Notes: generated by a model not told the origin, from the letters alone. A stretch of DNA of 64,000 nucleotides from Sphingobacterium phlebotomi (GCF_008180195.1 NZ_VTAV01000003.1:310001-374000), one strand, 5' to 3'; counted from the stretch's first letter, positions 49,849 through 59,854 are shown. Numbers and translations are program-made.

Positions 49849-52800
49849 ATGCGAAAATCGTTATTATTTTCTGTTGCTTTAGGGTTGATTGCGACGACGG
49901 GAACTGTTGCGGGGGAAGGGCTTCCGGCTGGGAGAGAGACTCCTTTGCTATCGGACAATGTCGTTCAAGACATCGTTAAGGGAAGGGTCACAAGTGCTGA
50001 TGGGTCGATAGCAGGAGCTACTATTGCGGTAATTGGAACGACTGTTTCGGCAGCAACAGACGTAGATGGAAACTTTTCTATAAGAGCCAAAGTTGGCGAT
50101 GTCCTAAGAATCACGTATATCGGCTATGTGACTCAAGAAGTGAAAATCGAATCGGCTACTGTTCTGGTTACACTTCTGCCTGATGATGGTGCGATAGAAG
50201 AGGTGGTCGTAACAGCGTTGGGTATCGAGAGAAGCAAGAAAAACCTTACCTATTCAGTTCAACAAGTCTCTGGAGACGATTTGAGGGCTGCAAATCAAGG
50301 AAATATTCTTAACGCTCTGCAGGGACAGGTTGCAGGTGCCCAGATTTCTTCGTCAGGAGGTTCTCCTGGACTGCCTACCGAGATTATTCTTCGCGGATCG
50401 ACGACTTTAACAGGCGATAATCAGCCTCTAATGATTGTCGATGGTATTCGCGTAAACAATTCCTCTTCAAATGGAACAGTTAATCGTATCGCAGATATAA
50501 ACCCTGAAGATATCGAAGATATTTCTATCTTAAAGGGTGCTGCAGCCGCCGCGTTGTATGGGATTGATGCGGCTTCCGGTGCTGTTATTATTACCACTAA
50601 AAAAGGGAAGGCCGGTGTTATGCAGATTGGCGGTACTTACAGAGCTTTTGTAGAAACGATGGGCAGATTACCTCGTCAGCAACAAATTTATACTACAGGC
50701 ACTGGCGGTACGTATGACGAATCTTCTGGATCTTCGTGGGGTAGAAAATTTAGATATGATGAGCCTATCTATAACAACATCGAAAGATTTTTTCAGACCG
50801 CATTAACACACGATGCTGGCATAAATATCAACGGCGGTTCTGAGAATCTACAATATTATATGTCTGGTGGATATAGAAAGGCAGGATCGATGGTGCCGAA
50901 TACACATCAGGATAAAATAAATTTCTTAATGAAAGGAACAGCGAAGTTAAGTGACAAAATCAGTGTTACGGCTTCTGCTAATTACGTACAGAATAATATT
51001 CAAGAGGGATTGGGTGGAGCAAGTGCTGGCGGATGGATTAACAGTATCTTGACCTATCCGTTACGTTATGACATTTTACAATATGAAAGACCGAATGGAG
51101 AGCCGTGGTATGCTTATAAGGAACCCGAAGATGATGGTAGAGATGCACGAATCTCTCCGATGTGGGGCGTAATGCGAAATCCTAGAAATAACAACGTAGA
51201 TAGGTTTATTTTGAACGGTAGTATCGATTATAAGCCGTTAGATTGGTTAACGTTAAACTATCGTTTAGGACAGGATTATACAGCCTCTAAATACAGAACA
51301 GTCACGACCCCTGGGACACCCGGGGCAGCAAACGTCTTCCAAGGAAGAGTGACGGAGTCTAATGCTAATTCGAAATACGTTACTTCTACCTTTAATGCGA
51401 CTATACAGCGTCAGTTTTATGATGATTTTGAAGTTTCTCTGATTCTCGGCGCCAACAGTGATTATTATGTGTCGGATGGTTTGGCATATTCAGCGGAAAA
51501 TTTGTTGGTGCCAGATATCTTTTCGCCTAACGTAGTTGATCCAAATAACAAAATTCTTACGGATAATCTAGCTTCACGTCAACGTTATGCTGTTTACGGT
51601 GATCTAAGCTTATCATACAAAAATATGTTAACGTTGGGTATAACTGGTCGAAATGATTGGACATCAACATTGTCTCCACAACATCGACAGTTCTATTCGC
51701 CATCTTATTCGGGCAGCTTTACGTTTTCGGAACTCATAAATCCTGATATGTGGTATGGTAAATTGCGTATGAGTTACGCTAAAGTAGGGAAGGATGCGCC
51801 AATTTTTAGAACGAATACAAACCTTAGGCAAGTTACTACTGTCGGCGGTGGATTTGTGGTGGATGCGACAGGTGGAAATCCCGATTTGCGTCCTGAGCGC
51901 ACGTCGGAATTTGAGGTGGGGACAGAACTCGGATTCTTTAATCGCCGGTTGAATGTTGACTTAACGTATTATAAGCGGGAAAGTATCGATATGATTATGA
52001 CACCGAGAGTTCCATTACCTTCCGGATATGTAATTATGACGTTTAATGCCGGATCGTTATGGAATAAAGGCTATGAGGCGTCAATCAATGTCATTCCTTT
52101 TAGAAATGAAAATTTTACTTGGAGCACAACGGTGAACGCCTGGAAAAATATCTCTAAGATGATGGAGTTTGCAGGGGATATCCAGACCTTCAAATATACG
52201 AATGCCCAATTAAATGCGGGATCTGCTGCGACCACATTGGATGAACATGTGCTAGGAATAGTCGGCCGAGACTATCAGCGTACTGAAGAAGGGTATGTTA
52301 TCATAGGTAACGACGGATACCCTCTTATTGATGACATTGAAAAGTCAATAGGGAACCGAGAACCGGAATTTAATATTGGATGGTTGAATAGATTCAGTTA
52401 CAAAGGATTTGACTTGTCGTTTATGTGGGATTTTCGATTCGGAGGGGATATTCTCAACGCGTCGCGTCAACGTATGATGTCAGTTGGTACCGGTTATGAC
52501 GTGGGGCAATGGCGGGATAAAGAATTTGTGTTTAATGGTGTTGTCGCGCAAGAAGACGGCTCATATGTCAGAAATGAACAACCCGTGGTATTGAATTACA
52601 GCTTCTTTGCAAATAACTATTATCAAGTGGGAACAAACTTTGTCGAAAAAATAAACTGGGCCCGTGTGCGTTATATCACGCTTGGATATACGATCCCGAA
52701 GAGTCTTTCTTCAAGATTGGGTGTAAAGAGGTTAGGTTTGGAATTGTCGGCACAAAATCCATTCGTCATCACGAATTATTCCGGAGGAGATCCTGAAGTG

Positions 52801-52911
52801 AATAGTGCTGGTCCGAATGCCGGAGGCTCCGGAGCAAGTACAATGGGTGTTGACAACGGTGCTATTCCGTTGCCGAGATCGTTCTCTTTTGGTTTAAATA
52901 TTGGACTCTAA
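49849..52911 (+). CDS. SusC/RagA-family TonB-dependent outer-membrane transporter 2
   Basis: 1020 residues: signal peptide (1-22), carboxypeptidase-regulatory-like domain (about 43-110), motif IEEVVVTALGIERSKKN (116-132), plug (about 133-255, with DISILKGAAAAALYGIDAAS) and barrel ending FSFGLNIGL. No STN domain. The motif form VVVTALGIERSKK marks a different SusC subgroup from the first transporter (VVVVGYGSQRR), so the two are not a recent duplication of the whole gene although their first ~17 codons are nearly identical. susD follows after 11 bp. Confidence 0.95.
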   Translation: MRKSLLFSVALGLIATTGTVAGEGLPAGRETPLLSDNVVQDIVKGRVTSADGSIAGATIAVIGTTVSAATDVDGNFSIRAKVGDVLRITYIGYVTQEVKIESATVLVTLLPDDGAIEEVVVTALGIERSKKNLTYSVQQVSGDDLRAANQGNILNALQGQVAGAQISSSGGSPGLPTEIILRGSTTLTGDNQPLMIVDGIRVNNSSSNGTVNRIADINPEDIEDISILKGAAAAALYGIDAASGAVIITTKKGKAGVMQIGGTYRAFVETMGRLPRQQQIYTTGTGGTYDESSGSSWGRKFRYDEPIYNNIERFFQTALTHDAGININGGSENLQYYMSGGYRKAGSMVPNTHQDKINFLMKGTAKLSDKISVTASANYVQNNIQEGLGGASAGGWINSILTYPLRYDILQYERPNGEPWYAYKEPEDDGRDARISPMWGVMRNPRNNNVDRFILNGSIDYKPLDWLTLNYRLGQDYTASKYRTVTTPGTPGAANVFQGRVTESNANSKYVTSTFNATIQRQFYDDFEVSLILGANSDYYVSDGLAYSAENLLVPDIFSPNVVDPNNKILTDNLASRQRYAVYGDLSLSYKNMLTLGITGRNDWTSTLSPQHRQFYSPSYSGSFTFSELINPDMWYGKLRMSYAKVGKDAPIFRTNTNLRQVTTVGGGFVVDATGGNPDLRPERTSEFEVGTELGFFNRRLNVDLTYYKRESIDMIMTPRVPLPSGYVIMTFNAGSLWNKGYEASINVIPFRNENFTWSTTVNAWKNISKMMEFAGDIQTFKYTNAQLNAGSAATTLDEHVLGIVGRDYQRTEEGYVIIGNDGYPLIDDIEKSIGNREPEFNIGWLNRFSYKGFDLSFMWDFRFGGDILNASRQRMMSVGTGYDVGQWRDKEFVFNGVVAQEDGSYVRNEQPVVLNYSFFANNYYQVGTNFVEKINWARVRYITLGYTIPKSLSSRLGVKRLGLELSAQNPFVITNYSGGDPEVNSAGPNAGGSGASTMGVDNGAIPLPRSFSFGLNIGL

Positions 52912-52922
52912 ATTAAAAAGTC

Positions 52923-54455
52923 ATGAAAATATTCGTTAAAGGTTTTTCAATCATATTGGGTATAGTAGCGCTTTCGGCTTGTAACAAGTTGGATTTAAAT
53001 TATAATCCGGTTCAACCCGTGACGGTCCCATCCAGCCTACGCTTACCTGCTATTCAAGCCAATCTAGCTTATTCGTTATATGCGCAGGCCCGGTTTGCTG
53101 CGTATCACAGCTACTATGTAACGACTAGAACAGGGAATAGCAACGCGCAGACAGATACTTGGAACTATAATAATATCACGCGTATGGGGGCTTGGAGATG
53201 GCATTATTTTGATGTTGGTTCCAATATTTCCGGACCAGCCGGTATGCTATTGAGAGCAGAAGAAGACGGTGATAACAATTATATTGGAGTTGGGAAGATT
53301 ATGTTGGCATTAAGTTTCTTATCTGCTACTGACGTTTTCGGCGATATGCCATTTGATGAGGCTTACTCGGGATCTTTTAATCCATTATACAACACACAGG
53401 AGGAGATTTATGCTGGTGTAGAGCGATTGTTGGACGAAGGTATTGAAGAGCTTCAAAATGTTAGTTCCTCAGCAAGTTCCATGAACGCTAATGCTGATTT
53501 GATCTATCAAGGCGATTACCGGAAATGGATAGCGCTGGCAAATGCTGTACGGGCGAGAATGAAATTGCATACGGCTAATTTTACGAACGGCTATCAAGAG
53601 TTGGTGACACTGATCAATGCAACGTTGACTGATTTTGAAGATGCAGTATTTCGTTATCCCGGCACCAGTACATCCAATTGGGAAAAGAATTTATGGGGAG
53701 AAAGCCGACCCAACCCCGAGTGGCAGTTTGCGGATATTCGTAACGATTTACTAAATTCCTTACCGACAGATGTATTAATGAAAACGTTGACCATTGATGA
53801 GGACGCCGGTCTCTATGACCCGAGACTCTATAAGCTTACAACGCCCGGGACAAATAATAAATACCTTGGCGCAAAAATGTCTGAAGGTTTGCGGGATAAT
53901 GCGCTGCCATCGGGGACAACCTATCAAGATTTTGCTAATTTATATAATGGATATTGGACGGCCGATAGCTCTGCCTATCCTTATATGATCGAGGAAGAAT
54001 TGTATTTTATCAAGGCAGAAGCCCTGTATTATCTAAATGATAACCAAGGCGCTTTAACGGCCTATAAACAAGGGGTGGAAACGAATCTAAGACGCTTGGG
54101 GATAGAAGAGGGGCAGATTATTAATTTCTTAGGATCTTCGAAATTAGCACAAACGGCAGAAAACTTGAAAATATCAGATATTATGATGCAGAAATGGATC
54201 GCACTTTATCTACAAGCGGAAAGCTGGGTGGATATCAGACGTTACCATTATAGCGTGGATGCATACCCCGATCTTTATTATCCTCGTTTCGCGTTAGCAG
54301 AATGGGGCGGGCGGTATATCCAAAGATTTGTGTATGACCCCCAAACAGAGTATATCTATAATCCGAAAGAAATTTCCCGTTTAGGGGCCGATAAGAGAGA
54401 TTGGGTTTTTACGCCGCTTTGGTGGGTCGAGAAATCTACATTGGCAGGTAACTAA
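52923..54455 (+). CDS. SusD/RagB-like outer-membrane lipoprotein 2 (SusD-like_2 type)
   Basis: 510 residues, lipobox Cys20 (VALSACNK). It has the SusD-like_2 pattern: ANLAYSLYAQARFAAYH, a helical TPR-like part with GVGKIMLALSFLSATDVFGD (about 119-138) and WIALANAVRARMKLHTANF, then EEELYFIKAEALYYLND and IMMQKWIALYLQAESWVDIR in the C-terminal part. It pairs with the second SusC. This subgroup often goes with peptide, glycan or chitin-type substrates; the downstream GH18 enzyme fits the last. Confidence 0.92.
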   Translation: MKIFVKGFSIILGIVALSACNKLDLNYNPVQPVTVPSSLRLPAIQANLAYSLYAQARFAAYHSYYVTTRTGNSNAQTDTWNYNNITRMGAWRWHYFDVGSNISGPAGMLLRAEEDGDNNYIGVGKIMLALSFLSATDVFGDMPFDEAYSGSFNPLYNTQEEIYAGVERLLDEGIEELQNVSSSASSMNANADLIYQGDYRKWIALANAVRARMKLHTANFTNGYQELVTLINATLTDFEDAVFRYPGTSTSNWEKNLWGESRPNPEWQFADIRNDLLNSLPTDVLMKTLTIDEDAGLYDPRLYKLTTPGTNNKYLGAKMSEGLRDNALPSGTTYQDFANLYNGYWTADSSAYPYMIEEELYFIKAEALYYLNDNQGALTAYKQGVETNLRRLGIEEGQIINFLGSSKLAQTAENLKISDIMMQKWIALYLQAESWVDIRRYHYSVDAYPDLYYPRFALAEWGGRYIQRFVYDPQTEYIYNPKEISRLGADKRDWVFTPLWWVEKSTLAGN

Positions 54456-54483
54456 TGAAAGTAATTTTAAAAAATTTATTCTG

Positions 54484-55272
54484 ATGAAAAAAGTTATTCT
54501 ATATACCATTCTGTTTATTACAGTTTGCTGGTCAAGCAGTTGTGAGAAGAATGATCCTATAACAGAATTGGGAACCACAAATGAGGAGTTTTCAGCTCAG
54601 ATAAGTATGAGTTTCAATAATACAAGGCCGGCTATCGGTGATACCGTTGCCGTAACAGTTTCTACATGGCAACGAGATGATAGGTTTGATAAAGTCGAAT
54701 TTCACGAAACTATTTTTGAATCGTTCGGAATACAATTGAGTTTGGAAAAAGGGACATCAATAGATACGAAAGATATTACATCTAACAACAGTACATTTTC
54801 TACGTTAATTCTTACAGATACCATCAAGAATATGGCGGTATGGAATGCGGTTTTGTCTAACGATCTGGACAAATATTGGGTAACCGCATCTAATAATTAC
54901 GTTATTCGGTTCGAATATGAAGTGGAAAGATTGGATGGAAAATATCCGAGTGACAATACGCTAATTTCCAGTTTATCCGATGTTGATTTTGCCATTCTGA
55001 AAAGTATACTAGCCTATAACATTACAAAGGAGGATTACTTATTGCTTTTCCCTGAAGCGCCACAGACGCATTTCACGAATGGAGGGACTTATGTCTTGAC
55101 GCAGGTGGGAATTAATAATCTTAAAGAAAACTTAGCAAAAGAGAAACTTATAGCGATAGTAAGTAATATTGCAAAAAAAGGAACCTATAATGTACGGATC
55201 GACGCAAGTGTTACTACGCCAACAGGAGCCGTAACATCAGCGACACCACGTACATTTGAAAACAATATTTAG
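54484..55272 (+). CDS. Unknown lipoprotein of the second susCD operon
   Basis: 262 residues. Lipobox Cys20 (CWSSSCEKND). The mature part looks like one or two immunoglobulin-like beta sandwiches (FSAQISMSFNNTRPAIGDTV, then VAVTVSTWQRDDRFDKVEF), a helical insert (about 155-185), and a C-terminal strand-rich part ending GTYNVRIDASVTTPTGA. This is the position of a SusE/SusF-like surface glycan-binding lipoprotein, so a similar role is plausible. Not matched to a named family. Confidence 0.72.
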   Translation: MKKVILYTILFITVCWSSSCEKNDPITELGTTNEEFSAQISMSFNNTRPAIGDTVAVTVSTWQRDDRFDKVEFHETIFESFGIQLSLEKGTSIDTKDITSNNSTFSTLILTDTIKNMAVWNAVLSNDLDKYWVTASNNYVIRFEYEVERLDGKYPSDNTLISSLSDVDFAILKSILAYNITKEDYLLLFPEAPQTHFTNGGTYVLTQVGINNLKENLAKEKLIAIVSNIAKKGTYNVRIDASVTTPTGAVTSATPRTFENNI

Positions 55273-55276
55273 CGTT

Positions 55277-56896
55277 ATGAAAAGGATTAAATTTTTATAT
55301 CTGGTAATCGGGTTGGCCATTTTTCTAGGATGTTCAAAAGAAGAAATCACGAGTATAGGACAGCAAGGAGACTACATCACAAATTTTGATTTTCCCACCA
55401 TTGAAATATTTGCTCCTGCTAAAGTCGGTTTAACAAACCGTTCTAAAAATGCGGATAAATTCTTATGGGAATTCTCGGGAGCTAAGACGATAACGCCGGA
55501 AGGAGATACCATAAGTTATAGTGAGTCAGAAAAAATGGTGCCGGATTCTGCTTTTTATGAGTTGCCGGGTGAATACAACGTGAAACTGACAACTTGGAAA
55601 GACGGTGAACAAAAGGAAATTACCAAGAAAATTGTGATAGAAAAACAACAACCTGTTATCGTTGTCCCCGAAAATATCGGCGTATTTTTAGAAGTGACTT
55701 TCGCTGCGAGGGTTTTTCAATTTCCGGGACGTCCTGTTAGTTACGAATGGGATTTTGGTCCGGCAGGAACTTCCACGGCAGCGAACCCGAAGGTTACATT
55801 TACGACAGAAGGACCGCAGCTGGTGAAGCTAACTGTAAATGATGGTGACGAAACACTTAGCACCGAGGTTGTCATAATTGTTCAAGGAGAGTTGGCAAAA
55901 ACGATTTACTTCACCGATGCGTTCACTAGACGTATCTATAAATATAAGCTGACTACGCAGAGTGAAAGTCAGGTAGAGTGGATTGGCGCCACAACGGGTT
56001 ATAATGCCTTTGGACTCTCCGTAAAAGGGAACAAACTTTATCTTTCAGAAACAGGTTTTGGAACAAGGTTCTCTGCGGGAGACGCCGCTGTTGCTGACGG
56101 GGTGTTGAAATCTTATAATCTGGATGGTAGTGGTGAAAATATCATTACTAAACCAGTTGCCGCTTCTTTGGATTATCGTGATGATCCGTGGATGCATACT
56201 GTAGACAGGTTTGGAAATATTTGGTGGACCTGCAGGAACTGGGGAGTACGTGTTATTAATGCATCCTCGTCAGAAGCTGCTTATCCGGCTATTAAGTTCA
56301 ACATCAATGCGACTATTGCAGGTGAGGGAGTTTCCACTTATTTCGCTTCAGACATAAAAGAAGTAGGTAATGAAATTTGGGTGTCTTACGCTGGAACCAC
56401 TGGAAAAGGAATTTATAAATATGGTTATGATGGTAACTATATCGGCAAATTCACGACAGCTATACAAAGTCATGCTATCCGAACATTTATAGTTGATCAA
56501 GTAAACGGTCATATCTACTTTGCTACAAACAGAGCTGATGCAGGGCGTGGTTTAGGTATTTATAGAGCCGATATGGATGGGTCTAATATCATCTCGGTGG
56601 ATACACATTGGTCGATGAATATCGGCTCGGGTGGGTACAGTGACCAAGGCGCAGCAGGAGAGTACGTATATATTACCAATATGGACATTGATGTCGACGA
56701 GGATGGTAAAGGGTATCTATATTACGGATACAGAGCTATTTCGGATATCTATGGTAGTGGAAACCCACCAACTTTAGGTCCATCGGCTGCTAATTCAGGT
56801 GTAAAACGCTATAATCTGGATGGTACGGAAACCGCTAGCTTCTTATTTAAAGGCTACGCGCCATATGGTTTGGCAATCGATCAAGTAAAGAGATAA
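55277..56896 (+). CDS. Lipoprotein with PKD-like domains and a C-terminal beta-propeller
   Basis: 539 residues from ATG 55277; the ATG at 55256 overlaps the previous gene and delays the signal peptide. Lipobox Cys19 (AIFLGCSK). Two PKD-like domains (about 35-128 with LPGEYNVKLTTWKDGEQ, and 130-206 with YEWDFGPAGTSTAANP then KVTFTTEGPQLVKLTVNDGD) precede a propeller of NHL/YWTD style (about 208-539) with KTIYFTDAFTRRIYKYKL and GHIYFATNRADAGRGLGIYR. Probably a surface glycan- or protein-binding component of the operon. No catalytic motif is seen. Confidence 0.82.
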   Translation: MKRIKFLYLVIGLAIFLGCSKEEITSIGQQGDYITNFDFPTIEIFAPAKVGLTNRSKNADKFLWEFSGAKTITPEGDTISYSESEKMVPDSAFYELPGEYNVKLTTWKDGEQKEITKKIVIEKQQPVIVVPENIGVFLEVTFAARVFQFPGRPVSYEWDFGPAGTSTAANPKVTFTTEGPQLVKLTVNDGDETLSTEVVIIVQGELAKTIYFTDAFTRRIYKYKLTTQSESQVEWIGATTGYNAFGLSVKGNKLYLSETGFGTRFSAGDAAVADGVLKSYNLDGSGENIITKPVAASLDYRDDPWMHTVDRFGNIWWTCRNWGVRVINASSSEAAYPAIKFNINATIAGEGVSTYFASDIKEVGNEIWVSYAGTTGKGIYKYGYDGNYIGKFTTAIQSHAIRTFIVDQVNGHIYFATNRADAGRGLGIYRADMDGSNIISVDTHWSMNIGSGGYSDQGAAGEYVYITNMDIDVDEDGKGYLYYGYRAISDIYGSGNPPTLGPSAANSGVKRYNLDGTETASFLFKGYAPYGLAIDQVKR

Positions 56897-56901
56897 TAAA
56901 T

Positions 56902-56933
56902 CGGTTCTCTTCTCTAATCATGGAAGAGAACCG
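56902..56933 (+). other. Intercistronic hairpin before the GH18 gene
   Basis: CGGTTCTCTTC (56902-56912) and GAAGAGAACCG (56923-56933) are perfect complements around a 10-nt loop. The following sequence is AT-rich but without a solid T-run, so partial termination or mRNA processing inside the operon is likely. Confidence 0.65.
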
Positions 56934-56961
56934 CTGATATTTAAATTTTAAAATAAGGTTC

Positions 56962-57984
56962 ATGAAAAAGTTATTCCTACTTTTTATAACATCGGTTATT
57001 GTTTTTTCATCCTGTAAAAAAGATGTAATATGGGTAACCGATGATTATGGTTCCAAAGCGGTTGAGAAACCAACGGGAGAATATATCGCAGACAATTCTT
57101 TCAAGCGTGTTGCTTATTGCTATCATAATGCTGCGATAGCAAATTTTGATACCGTAAAACTTGCCTATATTACCCATTTACATTTTGCCTTCCTAAACCC
57201 CAAAGAAGACGGGACATTACAGACGCTTACCAATCACGCAAACTTTGAGGCATTGAATAAGTTGGCAAAAGAATACAATGTGAAAACGGCCATTTCTATA
57301 CAGGGGAATGAGTTGATGTTTAGAACAATCGCGGCAAACGAGCAAACACGCAAGAAATTAGTGGAAAGCCTTGTGGAATTTGCTGTTCGTTATAACTTGG
57401 ATGGGATAGACCTTGACTGGGAATATCCACGTGCTAATTATGGAAGTGATGTCACTTTTGAAGTTTTTGCTAAAGATTTGTCGACCGAATTACATGCATG
57501 GCATAAGTATCTGAGCATTGCGGTAACACCCGGGATGTACGCAGGACCAGTGAAAGAGGGAATAACCGCGGGCACCATTGAGGTGGTGGATTTTGTAAAT
57601 TTAATGGCGTATGATGGGTTTAATATAGATTCCGAAAATCCAGATCACCATGCCACTTACTATATGGCAAATCGAGTATTCGATGTTTGGCTGAATGAAA
57701 AAGGTTTGCCAAAGGAAAAAGCAATTTTAGGAGTGCCGCTTTATGGTAAAAATGTAGACAATGTTGCCCTGACTTATTCAGCCTTGTTAAGCGCTGGTGC
57801 CAATCCCGATGAAGACGAATTTGATGTGCAGGACGTAACCTACTACTATAACGGTGTTCCGACGATCAAAGCTAAGGTAGAACTGGCGAAAGAACGTGGA
57901 AACGGTGTAATGTTTTGGGAATATGGACAGGATGCTAGAGGAGATAATGCATTGCTAAAAGCTGCTCATGAAGTAAGTAAATAG
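56962..57984 (+). CDS. GH18-family glycoside hydrolase lipoprotein (chitinase/ENGase-like)
   Basis: 340 residues. Lipobox Cys18 (VFSSCKKD). The catalytic motif is present in full as DGIDLDWE (147-154), with acid/base Glu154; NLMAYDGFN (about 214-222) supplies the substrate Asp/Tyr, and MFWEYGQDARGDN ends the barrel. GH18 enzymes cleave beta-1,4 bonds next to N-acetylglucosamine by substrate-assisted catalysis. The compact size lacks carbohydrate-binding modules. It follows the second susCD set, suggesting GlcNAc-containing polymer use. Confidence 0.92.
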   Translation: MKKLFLLFITSVIVFSSCKKDVIWVTDDYGSKAVEKPTGEYIADNSFKRVAYCYHNAAIANFDTVKLAYITHLHFAFLNPKEDGTLQTLTNHANFEALNKLAKEYNVKTAISIQGNELMFRTIAANEQTRKKLVESLVEFAVRYNLDGIDLDWEYPRANYGSDVTFEVFAKDLSTELHAWHKYLSIAVTPGMYAGPVKEGITAGTIEVVDFVNLMAYDGFNIDSENPDHHATYYMANRVFDVWLNEKGLPKEKAILGVPLYGKNVDNVALTYSALLSAGANPDEDEFDVQDVTYYYNGVPTIKAKVELAKERGNGVMFWEYGQDARGDNALLKAAHEVSK

Positions 57985-57988
57985 GATT

Positions 57989-59854
57989 ATGCTTGCGATA
58001 CCTAAATATATTCTTGTAATATGCTTTTTGCTAATAAGCCTTGTTTGTTACCCGCAACCCTTCAAATTTGCCCAAGTAACCGACACCCATGTAGGTGGAT
58101 CTACGGGAGCAGAAGATTTAAGACGCACCGTCCGGGATCTCAACCAGCAGCGTGATATTGATTTTGTTATCCTATCGGGAGACGTGACCGAGTTTGGATC
58201 AGACGAAGAGCTAGCTTTGGCAAAGCAGATTTTAGATAGTCTGTCTCTACCGCTATACGTGTTACCTGGCAACCATGACAGCAATTGGTCAGAAAGCGGA
58301 GCCAACTCATTTAGGAAAGTGTTTGGCGATGAAACGTTTTTCTTTCGCCATAAAGGCTATCTATTTATGGGGACGACATCCGGACCAAATATGCGCATGA
58401 GCCCGGGCCAGATTCCTCGGGAGAATCTTGTGTGGATGGATTCCGTATTCAAAGCAAACCCGGATAAGGAATCCCCATTGGTCTTTATTAACCATTATCC
58501 GTTGGACTCTTCCTTGAATAATTGGTATGAAGCGATAGACCGTTTAAAACAAAGGAATGTGCAATTGGCGATGTGTGGGCATGGACATAACAACAGCGTG
58601 TACGATTGGGAAGGGATACCAGGTGTTATGGGACGTTCTAATTTACGGGCAAAGGATTCCGTAGGCGGTTATAATATCGTCGCCATTGAAAACGGAAAGG
58701 CTACGTATACGGTACGCAGGCCTTTGTGGAAAACAGAGAAAAGTTGGACACAAGTGCCGCTGAAAAACCATCGCTTTGATCAAGCGGACATCTCCTATAA
58801 GCGCCCTGATTTCTCCATAAATGACCAGCATGCCCGCCGGGTACAGGAAGTGTGGAGATTTCAAGATGATGCTGATTTAGGAGCAGGAATGGCAAGTTAT
58901 CGTGATTTGATCTTGACAGGTAATACTGCCGGACAAGTTTTTGCACTCGATGTAAACACAGGAGAGAAAGTGTGGACGTACCAAACAGGAGGTAAAGTTT
59001 ATGCTACACCCGCGGTCTGGAAGAATACCGTAATTGTCGGTTCTTCAGATGGAACAATATATGGTCTGAACGCGGGAAACGGTCAATTGCAATGGCAGAT
59101 AAAAATAGACAAAGCGGTGCTGGGCAGTGCGGTAATCGAGAAAGGGATAGCTTTTGTTGGTGGTTCTGACGGAACATTCCGAGCAATAGATGTAAAAAGA
59201 GGAAAAATCAAATGGACGTTCGATCAACTTCAAGGATATGTTTCCGGGAAGCCGACACTGTATAAAGATAAAGTGATATTTGGTGATTGGGGAAATGGAT
59301 TTTATGCCTTGTCCAAGAAGACTGGCAAGTTACAGTGGTCTTGGGATAATGGACATAAAAACCGGATGTTATCGGCTGCAGCATGCTATCCGGTAGCGAC
59401 GAACAATCGTATTTTTATTGTCGCCCCAGATCGTTATATGACCTGTTTGGATGCCATGACGGGAGAGGTGATATGGCGGGAAAAAAAAGAGACCATTCGT
59501 GTTCGCGAGTCGATGGGACTTTCAGAAGATGGACGTTATGTGTATGTGAAAACGATGGATGGCAATCTGCTGGGCATATCGACGACAGCGGATAGTATGG
59601 ATATTGCTTGGCGTTCAGCATTACAGTTGCCATACGAGTTAACACCCTCTGCTATAGCGACCAACGGTAAACAAATATTTGTGCCAAGCCATTCAGGTCT
59701 AATTTCAGGTATTGATGTGAAGAATGGAGAAGTTTTATGGCAGTATAAATGTTCAAATGCGATGATAAATCCTATATTTGTTTTGAGGTCTAACCATGTG
59801 ATTATCTCTACGATGGATGGTATGATGATGAAACTTTACCTCAACAAGGAATAA
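57989..59854 (+). CDS. Metallophosphoesterase fused to a PQQ-type beta-propeller
   Basis: 621 residues, secreted (signal peptide 1-24, no lipobox). N-terminal calcineurin-like domain (about 25-235) with TDTHVGG (31-37), SGDVTEFGS (about 62-70), PGNHDSNW (about 93-100), NHYPLDS and MCGHGHNN (about 198-205), so all metal ligands are present. A beta-rich linker leads to an eight-bladed PQQ-like propeller (about 290-621) with repeated G-x-V-x-A-L-D-x-x-x-G-x-x-x-W (FALDVNTGEKVWTYQ, YGLNAGNGQLQWQ, SGIDVKNGEVLWQY). It begins 4 bp after the GH18 gene. Substrate unknown; a phosphate-bearing wall polymer is possible. Confidence 0.85.
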   Translation: MLAIPKYILVICFLLISLVCYPQPFKFAQVTDTHVGGSTGAEDLRRTVRDLNQQRDIDFVILSGDVTEFGSDEELALAKQILDSLSLPLYVLPGNHDSNWSESGANSFRKVFGDETFFFRHKGYLFMGTTSGPNMRMSPGQIPRENLVWMDSVFKANPDKESPLVFINHYPLDSSLNNWYEAIDRLKQRNVQLAMCGHGHNNSVYDWEGIPGVMGRSNLRAKDSVGGYNIVAIENGKATYTVRRPLWKTEKSWTQVPLKNHRFDQADISYKRPDFSINDQHARRVQEVWRFQDDADLGAGMASYRDLILTGNTAGQVFALDVNTGEKVWTYQTGGKVYATPAVWKNTVIVGSSDGTIYGLNAGNGQLQWQIKIDKAVLGSAVIEKGIAFVGGSDGTFRAIDVKRGKIKWTFDQLQGYVSGKPTLYKDKVIFGDWGNGFYALSKKTGKLQWSWDNGHKNRMLSAAACYPVATNNRIFIVAPDRYMTCLDAMTGEVIWREKKETIRVRESMGLSEDGRYVYVKTMDGNLLGISTTADSMDIAWRSALQLPYELTPSAIATNGKQIFVPSHSGLISGIDVKNGEVLWQYKCSNAMINPIFVLRSNHVIISTMDGMMMKLYLNKE

